The notes: generated by a model not told the origin, from the letters alone. A stretch of DNA of 64,000 bases from UBA4744 sp963717135 (GCA_963717135.1 CAVQVN010000009.1:620001-684000), one strand, 5' to 3'; numbered from the stretch's first letter, positions 52,911-62,053 are shown. Translations and numbers: made by a program.

Positions 52911-54071
52911 ATGAACACCCTCCCGCTCGCCGGAATCTTGGTTGCGGATTTTTCCCGCATCATGGCGGGACCCCTGGTAACCCAAATTCTGGCGGACCTG
53001 GGCGCCAGGGTCATCAAGGTCGAACGGCCCGGATCGGGAGATGACACGCGCTCGTGGGGGCCTCCGTTTCGCGGTGATCTGGCGACCTATTTCGCGTCGG
53101 TCAACCGCGGCAAAGAGTCGATCGCCCTCGATTTGGGAGACCCTGCAGATCAGGAGTTGGCTTGCCGGTTGGCGCTCCGGGCGGACGTGGTCGTAGAGAA
53201 CTTCAGGCCCGGCTTGGTGGATCGGTTCGGTCTCGGATACGACCGGCTCGTAGAGCGGAACCCGGGATTGGTCTATTGCTCTATTTCGGCATTTGGCCGA
53301 GAAGGAGACCAAGCCGGGATGCCGGGGGTCGATCTTCTCATCCAGGCGATGGCCGGTTGGATGCACGTCACCGGCCAACCCGAGGGGCCACCAACCAAGG
53401 TCGGCATGGCAATGGTGGACGTAATCGCCGGTTTGTTCGCCACCTCCGGGGTTCTCGCCGCGTTGTTCCAACGGGTTTCCACCGGAGGGCGGGGCCAGCA
53501 CGTCCACGTTTCGTTATTCGAGGCTGCTCTCGCCGGGCTGGTCAACCTGGCATCGGGATATCTTCTCACCGGCGACGATCCTCATCGAAACGGGAATCGC
53601 CATCCGTCAATCGCTCCATATGAATTGTTCCACGCGGCAGACCGCCCTTTCGTCCTGGCGGCCGTTAACGACTCCCTGTTCGCCCGGACCTGCGAAGTGA
53701 TCGGCAAGCCGGAATTGACCACCGACCCCCGCTTTCGCACCAATCCACTCCGACGGACCAACATCGAAGCGTTGGTTCGGCAACTCGAGCCGGTGTTCCA
53801 GACCAGACCGGCCGCGGAGTGGATCGAGATTCTGGGCGCTGCTCGAGTTCCGGCGGGGCCGGTCAACACGGTGGCCGAGGCATTCCGGCTGGCCGACGCT
53901 CTGGGAATCGACATGGTGGCCGAGGACCCGGCTGGTAACCGGGGTCTGCGAACCCCCATCCAACTATCCGGATCGGAACGGAAGGCAGCACCGCAACCGG
54001 CCGAACTTGATGGCGACGCAGAGCCAATCCGCCGGTGGCTCAGCCAGCTTGACGAGTCGTCGCCCGAATAA
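52911..54071 (+). CDS. Class III CoA-transferase (CaiB/BaiF family)
   Basis: A 386-residue CoA-transferase. The N-terminus is AGILVADFSRIMAGPLVTQIL with DLGARVIKVERP; catalytic Asp in PGVDLLIQAMAGWM (about 142); GGRGQHVHVSLFEAALA follows. It moves CoA from a donor acyl-CoA to an acid, so it could activate an acid made by the AOR enzymes. Directly behind operator copy 5 and thus probably in the TetR regulon. Confidence 0.9.
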   Translation: MNTLPLAGILVADFSRIMAGPLVTQILADLGARVIKVERPGSGDDTRSWGPPFRGDLATYFASVNRGKESIALDLGDPADQELACRLALRADVVVENFRPGLVDRFGLGYDRLVERNPGLVYCSISAFGREGDQAGMPGVDLLIQAMAGWMHVTGQPEGPPTKVGMAMVDVIAGLFATSGVLAALFQRVSTGGRGQHVHVSLFEAALAGLVNLASGYLLTGDDPHRNGNRHPSIAPYELFHAADRPFVLAAVNDSLFARTCEVIGKPELTTDPRFRTNPLRRTNIEALVRQLEPVFQTRPAAEWIEILGAARVPAGPVNTVAEAFRLADALGIDMVAEDPAGNRGLRTPIQLSGSERKAAPQPAELDGDAEPIRRWLSQLDESSPE

Positions 54072-54117
54072 GGAGACCGGGTCCCGGGCGGAGCCCCGGC
54101 TTGATTCCCCGGCGCCG

Positions 54118-54300
54118 CTACTTTTTCAGTGAGTTGAAGAGGGCCAAGGTGGGGAGCCCGAATGCGAGCGCCGCGGCCACCAGGCTCACCGCTCCCGCTA
54201 CGGCTTCCGTCTCCGCATTGAACGCGAAGATAACGGCAACCCACCCGGTCAGCATGCTGCTCAGAATCAAGAACCAGAGGACGGTGCTGATCGATCTCAA
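54118..54300 (-). CDS. Small two-helix membrane protein
   Basis: Sixty residues from a TTG start preceded by AAGGAG 5 nt upstream. Two hydrophobic helices (STVLWFLILSSMLTGWVAVIF and a GAVSLVAAALAFGLPTLALF-like second) and a short basic end NSLKK. It lies 76 nt after tupA in the same direction. Function unknown. Confidence 0.6.
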   Translation of the reverse strand: MRSISTVLWFLILSSMLTGWVAVIFAFNAETEAVAGAVSLVAAALAFGLPTLALFNSLKK

Positions 54301-54376
54301 GGATGCTCCTTTTTGTTGGCTGAACGGTACACCGTAAACGCCGCTCGCGGCGGCAGGCGGCAGCCCTTCCGAGCAG

Positions 54377-55171
54377 TCAGGATCCCGCCGGCTGGTAGAC
54401 CGGCCGGCCAAACAAGGTGCTGTTGACCGAGACGATCGCCTGGCGGCCTTCCTCCGACAGCAACCAGGCGGCGAACCCATCCGCCGCCGATTCAACCTCC
54501 GATCCGCTCACTACGGTGATCTGGTACGGGTTGGTCAATACGCGGTCTTCGAGCAGGGGAATCTCCTCGAGCGAGAGGGAAGGTCCCGCGGCCAGAAAGA
54601 CTCCGAGTTCGCAGAGTACGAAAGCCGAGCGCTGGTCGGCTACCTGCAGGGTCAAACCCATCCCCTGTCCGGTCTCGATATACCACTCCGCACCGCGTGG
54701 ATCGACACCGGCCGCCTCCCACAGATCCATCTCTTTCTGATGGGTCCCCGATCCGTCGGACCTGCTCACAAACAAGTCGCCCCGGGCGGCAATACCTGCC
54801 AGAGCGTCCCCGACCGACATGGGTTTCCCGAGGTCGGATGCCGGCGGACCGGCCAGAACGAAACGGCTGACCAGCACGGGCTCATAGCGAGCGGCCCGGC
54901 CTTCGGCCACAAACTCGGCTTCGAGGTCGGGGGCGTGGGTGATGAGCAAATCGGCTGCGCCCCTCCTGGCCAGGTCGAGCACCCGGGCCGTCGATTCGCC
55001 GACCACACTCAATTCAATCCCGGGGTGCTCCGCTTCGTACTGAGCGGTCAGCTCGTCGATGATGCCGCTGTCGACCAGAGTCGTGCCGGCGGCCACGATC
55101 ACCCGGACCGGTCCGGCACAGGCACCCAGGGTCAGGGTCGCTGCCAACCCGATGAGACCGAATCGCTTCAT
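54377..55171 (-). CDS. tupA: Tungstate/molybdate-type ABC solute-binding lipoprotein
   Basis: A 264-residue lipoprotein: signal MKRFGLIGLAATLTLGAC, then a TupA-like domain with TTLVDSGIIDELT, THAPDLEAEFVAEG and the oxyanion-binding SRSDGSGTHQKE, then WYIETGQGMG. TupA proteins bind tungstate tightly. Together with two AOR genes this points to tungsten use. ATGA overlap with tupC. Confidence 0.88.
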   Translation of the reverse strand: MKRFGLIGLAATLTLGACAGPVRVIVAAGTTLVDSGIIDELTAQYEAEHPGIELSVVGESTARVLDLARRGAADLLITHAPDLEAEFVAEGRAARYEPVLVSRFVLAGPPASDLGKPMSVGDALAGIAARGDLFVSRSDGSGTHQKEMDLWEAAGVDPRGAEWYIETGQGMGLTLQVADQRSAFVLCELGVFLAAGPSLSLEEIPLLEDRVLTNPYQITVVSGSEVESAADGFAAWLLSEEGRQAIVSVNSTLFGRPVYQPAGS

Positions 55172-56166
55172 CGAGGGATTACCCGCACCGCGGCGGCTTT
55201 CACCGTCAGCGTCACCGCCGCCCCGGGGGCCAGTTGGAGCGCTTCGCGAGAGCCCGGGGTGATGAGGGCGGCAATTGGCGAACCGGCGTCCACGATCACC
55301 TCGGTCAGCCGACCCGCCTCGCGGAGCGCCTCCACCCGCCCCGGCCACCGGTTGCGGGCCGACCCGGCGGTCGCATCGTGACCCGCGAACAACGTGACGG
55401 CCTCGGCCCCGAACAGCACTCGAGCCGCACTTCCCTCGGCCAAATCCCCGATCCCCCACACGTGCAGTGATCCCACCATGACCGAGCTGAGAGAGTCTTC
55501 AGAGACTCCGGCGATACCGTCCAGCACATTGGCCACGCCCACCGCCCTGGCAACGCGATCGTCCACCGGGAGCGAGAAGACTTCGGCCACCGGGCCTTCC
55601 TGAACAATGGTCCCGTCCACCATCACCGCCATCCGTTCGCCCAGCACCGCGGCCTCCTCCCGGTCGTGGGTGACGACGATCGCCCCCTTGCCGTTCAAGC
55701 TGCCCACCAGTGCGGCAGCGACATCCAGGCGGTCGGCGACGTCCAGGGCGGCCAGCGGTTCGTCGAGCAGCACCCACGGTTCCGGACGGGCCAGGGTGCG
55801 GGCGAGGGAGAGACGCTGACGCTCGCCACCGCTGAGGGCGCGGGCCGGTTCCAGATACACGTCAGGATCCAATCCGAACCGGTCGGCCAGCGTCCGGGCC
55901 CACACGGTTTGCTCATGATCGAGACCCAGCCCGAGATTCCATCCTGCCGATCCCCGGAATACATGCGAGTGTTGCGGCTGGTAGGCGGTCTTGATGGATG
56001 GTCCGCCGGGCAAGATTCCGGCGAGGACCCGCAACAGGGTGGTCTTCCCGGCGCCGTTCGGGCCGAAGATGACGAGACGTCCACCGGCCTCGACGGACAA
56101 CCGCTCCACCGAGATGATCGAGCCATCTGCCGGGTACCGGAGGTTCTGAACGACCAGGGAATCCAT
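55168..56166 (-). CDS. tupC: Tungstate-type ABC transporter ATPase
   Basis: A 332-residue ATPase with Walker A GPNGAGKTT (about 35-43), signature ALSGGERQRLSLARTLA and Walker B WVLLDEPLAALD. A C-terminal TOBE-like domain (about 240-332) probably binds the oxyanion for feedback control. It overlaps tupB by one base and tupA by four. Confidence 0.87.
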   Translation of the reverse strand: MDSLVVQNLRYPADGSIISVERLSVEAGGRLVIFGPNGAGKTTLLRVLAGILPGGPSIKTAYQPQHSHVFRGSAGWNLGLGLDHEQTVWARTLADRFGLDPDVYLEPARALSGGERQRLSLARTLARPEPWVLLDEPLAALDVADRLDVAAALVGSLNGKGAIVVTHDREEAAVLGERMAVMVDGTIVQEGPVAEVFSLPVDDRVARAVGVANVLDGIAGVSEDSLSSVMVGSLHVWGIGDLAEGSAARVLFGAEAVTLFAGHDATAGSARNRWPGRVEALREAGRLTEVIVDAGSPIAALITPGSREALQLAPGAAVTLTVKAAAVRVIPR

Positions 56167-56864
56167 CAGTTGCCCCGCTCTCTCAACTGCAGCCAGGTCA
56201 AGGCCCCGTTGATCACCAGGGCCAGAGCCATCAGCACGATGCCCAGGGCGAGGGCGGTGCCAAATTGGGCCTGGCGGGCTTCCTGGACGATGGCGGTCGT
56301 CAGGACTCTCGTCTCTCCCCGGATGTTCCCACCGACCACCAGGACGGCCCCCACCTCCGACACCACCCGTCCGAAGGCGGCCGCCACTGCGGCCGCCACT
56401 CCCGGCCAGGCTTCCCGCAGGGCAATCCATCCGGTGGCCGGGCGGCTCAACCCCAGAGCGGACAACTGTTCACGGGCCACCGGCGAAAGGCCCCCGACCG
56501 CTCCGGCCGTGACCCCGGCGGCGATCGGAATCGCCAGAAGCGACTGGGCGAGCACCATCGCCTGCGGCGTGAATAGCATGCCCCAGGAACCCAGCGGACC
56601 ATCCGACCACAACAGGAGCAAGATCAGCAACCCGGCCAGCACCGGGGGAATGCCCATCCCCGTGTTGACCGCCACCAGCAGGGGGGTTCGGCCACGGAAT
56701 TTGCCCAGCCCCAGAGCCGCTCCCAGCGGCACGCCAATGACGACTCCCAATGCAGTCGCGATCAGCGACACCAGCAGCGTCAGCCACAACACGTCCTGTA
56801 ACTCGGAACCAAACCGAGCGAGGATCTCAAGGGCCTCGCGAACAACCTCGCCGATGAAAGACAT
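56166..56864 (-). CDS. tupB: Tungstate-type ABC transporter permease
   Basis: A 232-residue permease with six hydrophobic segments. The docking loop has EQLSALGLSRPATGWIALREAWPG, and FGRVVSEVGAVLVVGGNIRGETR is the TupB/ModB-type stretch. ATG 56864 (MSFIGEV) is preferred to the longer frame, which overlaps the small upstream gene. Confidence 0.87.
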   Translation of the reverse strand: MSFIGEVVREALEILARFGSELQDVLWLTLLVSLIATALGVVIGVPLGAALGLGKFRGRTPLLVAVNTGMGIPPVLAGLLILLLLWSDGPLGSWGMLFTPQAMVLAQSLLAIPIAAGVTAGAVGGLSPVAREQLSALGLSRPATGWIALREAWPGVAAAVAAAFGRVVSEVGAVLVVGGNIRGETRVLTTAIVQEARQAQFGTALALGIVLMALALVINGALTWLQLRERGN

Positions 56865-56871
56865 CAGACGA

Positions 56872-57012
56872 TCAGCGGATCTGGAAGTACCAGAACCAGG
56901 CAATCACCCCGATGATGCCCGCGTACAGTGCAAACTTGAACAGCCTCTTGATCAGCCACCAACCGACCAAAAGGGCCGCAGCAATCCCGACAAAGAGTGG
57001 CAGTTGTTCCAT
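56872..57012 (-). CDS. 46-residue membrane protein
   Basis: Found by hand translation: MEQLPLFVGIAAALLVGWWL then IKRLFKFALYAGIIGVIAWF and a WYFQIR end; two hydrophobic helices with a basic KR turn. It starts 30 nt after the HAD gene and stops 7 nt before tupB, so it may be an operon member. Function unknown. Confidence 0.55.
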   Translation of the reverse strand: MEQLPLFVGIAAALLVGWWLIKRLFKFALYAGIIGVIAWFWYFQIR

Positions 57013-57042
57013 GGACGGAAGCCTAACGGTCGGGGTGCTGTG

Positions 57043-57675
57043 TCAGTTACCCAGGAAGGGGGCGGGCGTCAAACGGGGTACCACCAGGTCCGCCCCGCTC
57101 AGGTCCTCGAGGCCGAATTGCCCTCGTCGGACGGCGATCACGGTCATACCAGCGGCGCGGGCCGCGGCAATACCGGTGGGAGCATCCTCGACGGCTATAC
57201 AGGTCTCCGGTTCCACACTCATTCCGGCGGCGGCGGCGAGAAAGAGATCGGGGGCGGGCTTGCCGGCGGCGACTTCGTCGCCCGCCACCACGAACTCGAA
57301 GTAGGCCTCCAGTCCGGTGGCGGCCAGCGATCGATCCAGACGCTCCCGGGGGCTCGATGATGCCACCGCCATCGTGGCTCCCCTGATCTGGAGAGCATCC
57401 AGCGTGTCGGCGGCATCCTCGAAGGCCAAGAGATGCTGATCGAACAATCTGAATGTCACGTCCGACAGCTCGTGCCAGAAGCTGCCGTGGTCGGGCAGGT
57501 CGGCCCGTCTAGAGAAGTGGTCGTGCGCGTCCCTATCGGTACGACCGGTGAGCAGGGCAATGTCCTCTTCGGTCAGCGTTATTCCGTACCGAACCAGGAT
57601 CTGGCGCCAGGCCCTCCAGGCCAGCTGTTCGGAGTCTACGAGAACTCCGTCGCAATCGAACACGATCGGGCGCAT
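57043..57675 (-). CDS. HAD-superfamily phosphatase (beta-phosphoglucomutase-like)
   Basis: A 210-residue HAD hydrolase: motif I FDCDGVLVDSE with nucleophile Asp, motif II VASSSPRERL, motif III Lys in GKPAPDLFLAAA and motif IV EDAPTGIAAA. A helical cap lies between 15 and 85. It dephosphorylates a small sugar- or nucleotide-type metabolite. TGATG overlap with gatB; fourth gene of the gat operon. Confidence 0.87.
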   Translation of the reverse strand: MRPIVFDCDGVLVDSEQLAWRAWRQILVRYGITLTEEDIALLTGRTDRDAHDHFSRRADLPDHGSFWHELSDVTFRLFDQHLLAFEDAADTLDALQIRGATMAVASSSPRERLDRSLAATGLEAYFEFVVAGDEVAAGKPAPDLFLAAAAGMSVEPETCIAVEDAPTGIAAARAAGMTVIAVRRGQFGLEDLSGADLVVPRLTPAPFLGN

Positions 57676-59123
57676 CAACCGGCGGCCTTCTCCTGCAGAA
57701 TGGTCGAAACGACCTTGGGGTCGGCCTTCCCGGCCGAGATCCGCATTACTTGTCCGACCAGATAGCCGATGACTTTGGCGTCCCCCTCTTTGAGGCGCTG
57801 GTACTCCTCCGGATGATCGTCTAGTACCCGGTCGATCTGAGTTTTCAACACGCCGGCGTCCGAGATCTGAACGAGATCGCGTGCCTCAGCGACTTGCGCC
57901 GGGCTCCCCTCGCCGGAGAGGACTCCAACCAGGACCTGTTTGGCCGCCGTCGCCGACAGGTCACCCCCCGCGTATAACCCGGCCAGCTCGCTGAGGTGCC
58001 GGCCGGTCAGGGCGGTATCGGCCAGGGACACCGACTCTCGCCTGAGGAAAGCGGTGACTTCGCCCGTCAACCAATTGGCGATCGTCTGGGGATCGGCACC
58101 GGTGGCGACGGCGTCTTCCAACAATGCGGTCAGGGCCGTTCCTCCCGCCACCAACACGCTGATGGAGGCCGGATCGAGGTTGAGATCCCGGTATCGAGCG
58201 CGCCGGGCGGCGGGCAGTTCCGGCAAACCTTCCCGGATCTCCTCACGCCAGGGGTTGGTCACCTCGATGGGCACCAGATCGGGTTCCGGGAAGTACCGAT
58301 AGTCAGAACTCTCTTCCTTGGACCGCATGCTGTCGGTGACCCCGGCCGCCTCATCCCAATGGCGAGTCTCTTGGGCAATCGGTGAACCGGCTCTGAGCGC
58401 GGCCGTCTGCCGATCTATCTCGTATCCCAAAGCCCGCTCGAGCGACCGAAACGAGTTCATGTTCTTGACCTCGACCTTGGTCCCGAGTTGGTCGGAACCG
58501 ACCGGACGCAACGAAACGTTGGCATCGAACCGCATGCTGCCTTCTTCGAGCTTGGCATCGGATACTCCCAGGGCCAGCACGATCGCTTGCAGTTCCTGGG
58601 CGAACGCCCGGGCTTGGCCGGGAGTGGACAGGTCGGGCTCGGTGACGATCTCGACCAGAGGGATTCCGGAACGGTTGAAGTCGAGGAGCGAGTGGTCGGC
58701 ATCCTGGATCCGGCCGCTACCGCCGACGTGAATCATCTTGCCGGTGTCTTCTTCCATGTGCACCCGATTGATCCGTACCCGGAAGGGTCCACCGTCGGCC
58801 TCGATCTCGAGGGTCCCTCCCGAACAGACCGGCACGTCGTACTGGGAGATCTGATAGTTCTTCGGTTGGTCTGCATAGAAATAGTTCTTGCGGTGGAACT
58901 GGGAAAGGGCGGCGATCTGGCAATCGAGAGCCAGACCGATGGCGACGATCGACTCAATGGCCTTCTGGTTCAAGACCGGCAGTGCTCCCGGCAAGCCCAG
59001 ACACACCGGACAGACGTTGGTGTTGGGGTCTGCTCCAAAGCGGGCGGGACACCCACAGAAGATCTTGGAGTTGGTCGCCAGCTCAACATGGGTTTCGATG
59101 CCGATCACGGCCTCAAAGTCCAC
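57675..59123 (-). CDS. gatB: Asp/Glu-tRNA amidotransferase subunit B
   Basis: A 482-residue GatB: VIGIETHVELATNSKIFC, zinc-site cysteines in CGCPARFG and NVCPVCLGLPGALPVLN, HRKNYFYADQPKNYQISQYD, and a C-terminal YqeY-like helical domain (about 330-482). It binds the misacylated tRNA and activates the Glu side chain. GTG 59123 has GGAGG and lies 11 nt inside gatA. Confidence 0.95.
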   Translation of the reverse strand: MDFEAVIGIETHVELATNSKIFCGCPARFGADPNTNVCPVCLGLPGALPVLNQKAIESIVAIGLALDCQIAALSQFHRKNYFYADQPKNYQISQYDVPVCSGGTLEIEADGGPFRVRINRVHMEEDTGKMIHVGGSGRIQDADHSLLDFNRSGIPLVEIVTEPDLSTPGQARAFAQELQAIVLALGVSDAKLEEGSMRFDANVSLRPVGSDQLGTKVEVKNMNSFRSLERALGYEIDRQTAALRAGSPIAQETRHWDEAAGVTDSMRSKEESSDYRYFPEPDLVPIEVTNPWREEIREGLPELPAARRARYRDLNLDPASISVLVAGGTALTALLEDAVATGADPQTIANWLTGEVTAFLRRESVSLADTALTGRHLSELAGLYAGGDLSATAAKQVLVGVLSGEGSPAQVAEARDLVQISDAGVLKTQIDRVLDDHPEEYQRLKEGDAKVIGYLVGQVMRISAGKADPKVVSTILQEKAAG

Positions 59124-60594
59124 GGTCGACCTCCACCATCGGGGGTCGCCGGTCGTTCCAACCGGACACCCGCTCAACCTCCGCCGCCACCCGGAGAAGC
59201 ACCTCTTCTCCCAGGGCCGGCGCCATGACTTGAAAACCGATCGGCAGACCGGCCGTATCGAGGCCCACCGGGACGGAGATCCCCGGGGCGCCTGCCAGAT
59301 TGGACGGAATCGTGCAGACGTCGACCAGGTACATCGACAGAGGATCCTCGGTGCGCGAGCCGAATTCGAAAGCGGTCATGGGACTGGTGGGCGAAACGAG
59401 CACGTCCACCCCCTCATACGCTTTGGTGAAGTCGTTGATGACCATGGTCCGCACCTTCTGAGCCTGCCCGTAGAACGCGTCGTAGTAGCCCGCCGACAAG
59501 GCATAAGTGCCGAGCAACACCCGCCTGGTCACCTCCGGACCAAACCCTTCGGCTCGGGTCCTGGCGGTCATTTCCTCCACGGTGGCTCCGTCCACCCGCA
59601 ATCCGTAGCGGACGCCGTCAAAGCGAGCCAGGTTGGCCGAGCATTCCGCCGGGGCGATCAGGTAATAGGCCGAGAGGGCAAACTCCATTGAGGGGAGCGA
59701 CACTTCACCGACGACCGCTCCCGCCTCTTCCAGGGAGTCGACCACCGTGCGAAACGTGGCGAGTACGTCGGGGCTGATACCTTCACCGGCTAATTGGGTG
59801 ACCACCCCGACCCGCAGCCCGGCCACTCCTCGGCGTAGTGAGGAGCGATATTCGGGATACTCGCCCCGGTAGGAGGTGGCATCGAGAGGATCGTGTCCGG
59901 CGATCACCTCGAGCGTGGTGACGGCGTCTTCCACCGTCCGGGTTATCGGTCCGATCTGGTCGAGGCTCGACGCGAAGGCGATCAATCCGTATCGAGAAAC
60001 CAACCCGTAAGTCGGTTTCATCCCGACCACCCCGCACAGCGAGGCCGGCTGCCGAATCGAACCTCCGGTGTCGGAGCCCAGCGCCAGTAACGCCGAACCG
60101 GCTGCCACCGCCGCGGCCGAACCCCCCGAGGATCCTCCGGGCACCCTCCCGGTGTCCCACGGATTGGCCGAGGGACCGTATCCGGAGTTCTCCGTCGAAG
60201 ACCCCATCGCAAACTCATCGAGGTTGGTCTTGCCGATGATCACGGCTCCGGCCTTCTTCAGGGAGGCGACTGCCGTGGCGTCGTAGGGGGGCACGTACCC
60301 GGCGAGGATTTGCGATCCGGCCGTCGTCTCTACCCCGGTGGTGACCATGTTGTCTTTGATGGCGACGGGCAGTCCATGGAGCGGACCCACTTCATCCCCG
60401 CGGGCCAGCACCTCGTCGGCCAGGGCCGCCGCCGCGAAGGCGCCCTCCCGGTCAATCGTCAAATAGGCATGGAGCTCGGCTTCGGTGAGCGCCGCTCGAT
60501 CGAGAGTAGCCTGGAGCAACTCACGAGCGCTCAACTCCCCGGACCGGAGAGAAGCTGCTGCCTCGGCCAGCGTGAGGTCGGCCGGTGAGTTCAC
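59113..60594 (-). CDS. gatA: Asp/Glu-tRNA amidotransferase subunit A
   Basis: A 493-residue amidase-signature protein. The Lys is in VAIKDNMVTTG (about 79), cis-Ser and Ser in PGGSSGGSAAAVA and LGSDTGGSIRQPAS (about 150-180). It releases ammonia from glutamine and hands it to GatB. The GTG start overlaps gatC (GTGA). Confidence 0.96.
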   Translation of the reverse strand: MNSPADLTLAEAAASLRSGELSARELLQATLDRAALTEAELHAYLTIDREGAFAAAALADEVLARGDEVGPLHGLPVAIKDNMVTTGVETTAGSQILAGYVPPYDATAVASLKKAGAVIIGKTNLDEFAMGSSTENSGYGPSANPWDTGRVPGGSSGGSAAAVAAGSALLALGSDTGGSIRQPASLCGVVGMKPTYGLVSRYGLIAFASSLDQIGPITRTVEDAVTTLEVIAGHDPLDATSYRGEYPEYRSSLRRGVAGLRVGVVTQLAGEGISPDVLATFRTVVDSLEEAGAVVGEVSLPSMEFALSAYYLIAPAECSANLARFDGVRYGLRVDGATVEEMTARTRAEGFGPEVTRRVLLGTYALSAGYYDAFYGQAQKVRTMVINDFTKAYEGVDVLVSPTSPMTAFEFGSRTEDPLSMYLVDVCTIPSNLAGAPGISVPVGLDTAGLPIGFQVMAPALGEEVLLRVAAEVERVSGWNDRRPPMVEVDRGL

Positions 60595-60881
60595 TCCCCC
60601 TCCAACGTCGGTGGAACGCGGAAATAACCGTCCTCGGCATCCGGTGCCTGCGATAGAGCAATGTCCCGATCGAGCGACGGAATGACTTGATCCGGCCTGA
60701 ATGAATTGACCATCGGCAGGGGATGCGACGTCGGCTCAACCCCCTCAGTCGGCAGTCGCTGGATGAGGGCGGCGTGCTCCAGGATCCCCTCCAATTGGGT
60801 TCCATAGTGTTCGAGTTCCTCAGCGGACAACTCGATGCGGGCCAGACGCGCCACATAGGCGATGTCGATCTCGATAGCCAT
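60591..60881 (-). CDS. gatC: Asp/Glu-tRNA amidotransferase subunit C
   Basis: A 96-residue GatC: DIAYVARLARIELSAEELE at the start, the conserved middle GVEPTSHPLPMVNSFRPD and the ending DGYFRVPPTLEGE. It stabilises the GatA-GatB complex. The ATG at 60881 gives the family start. First gene of the gat operon. Confidence 0.94.
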   Translation of the reverse strand: MAIEIDIAYVARLARIELSAEELEHYGTQLEGILEHAALIQRLPTEGVEPTSHPLPMVNSFRPDQVIPSLDRDIALSQAPDAEDGYFRVPPTLEGE

Positions 60882-60967
60882 GCGACCGATTGTAGGTGCG
60901 GCCCGCATCAACCCTCGACCCACCTTGCGCTCTGCGCGCCGCGATCCTGAGGCATAATCGCCTCCTT

Positions 60968-61267
60968 GTGCATCGCCCGTCCCTCGGAGTCATCTCTCTC
61001 ATCTTGATCGTTGGTGGCGCGGTCCTCATGGCCCGGCCTCCCAACGGGGATCCTTATCTCGGCGCCGTGTCGGTCCGGGCCGGCCTGGTACTGGGTGCCC
61101 TTTGGCTGGCTCTTCCCAACATCCGGCGGGCACCGCTCTGGCTGCTGTACGCGGTCGGTGTGCTGGCCGTGGTGCTCATCCTTCGACCCCGCCTGCTTCT
61201 CTACTCGCTACCGGTCGCAGCCGTTGTCGCGTTCCTGGGAGCCACCTCAAAGAAGCAACGCAATTAG
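60968..61267 (+). CDS. Small membrane protein, possibly leaderless
   Basis: A 99-residue protein with three or four hydrophobic segments (LGVISLILIVGGAVLMA, VRAGLVLGALWLAL, LWLLYAVGVLAVVLIL and YSLPVAAVVAFLG) and a KKQRN end. GTG 60968 has no ribosome site; a CATAAT -10-like box at 60953-60958 would place transcription start at or near the GTG. Function unknown. Confidence 0.6.
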   Translation: MHRPSLGVISLILIVGGAVLMARPPNGDPYLGAVSVRAGLVLGALWLALPNIRRAPLWLLYAVGVLAVVLILRPRLLLYSLPVAAVVAFLGATSKKQRN

Positions 61268-61310
61268 CGGGAAGCTTAAGGGTTGTGGCTTGATCCTCGA
61301 TGCCCGTCGG

Positions 61311-62053
61311 GTCCGGGAGGCTCCACCGTCTGGCCGGGTGGGTGTTCTTTTGGATCGAGGGAACGATCCAAACTTCGCGGCCGGGCTGTTCGTGAGCCTC
61401 TCCCGCCGGCGGGAGAGGCGGGCCGCTGATAGTCCCCCTGCTAGGGGGGAAAGTACCGTCGCCGGTAGGCGAGGGTAGGGGGTCAGGCGGCGGAGCGGAG
61501 AGGGTGACTCTTCTCGGATAGTGGACGGGGGACCGCGGATAGCTGCTGGCTGCTTGATGGTTGTTGCTTGATGCTTGTTGGTCTTCTCTGGTCGGGGAGG
61601 CTCCACCGTCTGGTCGGATGGGTGTTCTTTTGCATCGAGGGAACGAGCGCCCGCCGCCGGTTGCTTCGGCCTCTCCCGCCGGCGGGAGAGGCGCGCCGCT
61701 GATAGTCCCCCTGCTAGGGGGAAAGTACCGTCGCCGGTAGGCGAGGGTAGGGGGTCAGGCGGCGGAGCGGAGAGGGTGACTCTTCTCGGACAGCGGACCG
61801 CGGACAGCTGTTTGTTGCTTGATGCTTTTTACTTGTTGGTCTTCTCTGCTCTGGAAGGTTTCGCCGTCTCGTCGGATGGGTGTTCTTTCACATCGAGGGA
61901 ACAATCCAACTCGGTGGTCCGGACGGTCGAGAACCTCTCCCGCCGGCGGAAGAGGCGCGCCGCTGATAGTCCCCCTGCCAGGGGGAAGGTACCGTCGCCG
62001 ATAGGCGAGGGTAGGGGGTCAGGCGGCGGTGCGGAGAGGGTGGTTATTCTCGG
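61311..62053. repeat. Three-unit tandem noncoding repeat
   Basis: Three imperfect units with a period of about 260-280 bp. Each has a GCTCCACCGTCTGG-type lead (61311, 61590, 61850), a TGTTCTTTT/ATCGAGGGAAC block, a perfect or near-perfect hairpin CTCTCCCGCCGGCGGGAGAG (near 61397, 61670, 61935), a CCCCCTGCTAGGGGG-like hairpin, and a GGTAGGCGAGGGTAGGGGG tail ending CTTCTCGGA. Open frames across it are a by-product of the repeats. Short words such as CTGCTTGATG fill the joints. No gene is credible between 61268 and 62142. Confidence 0.85.
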
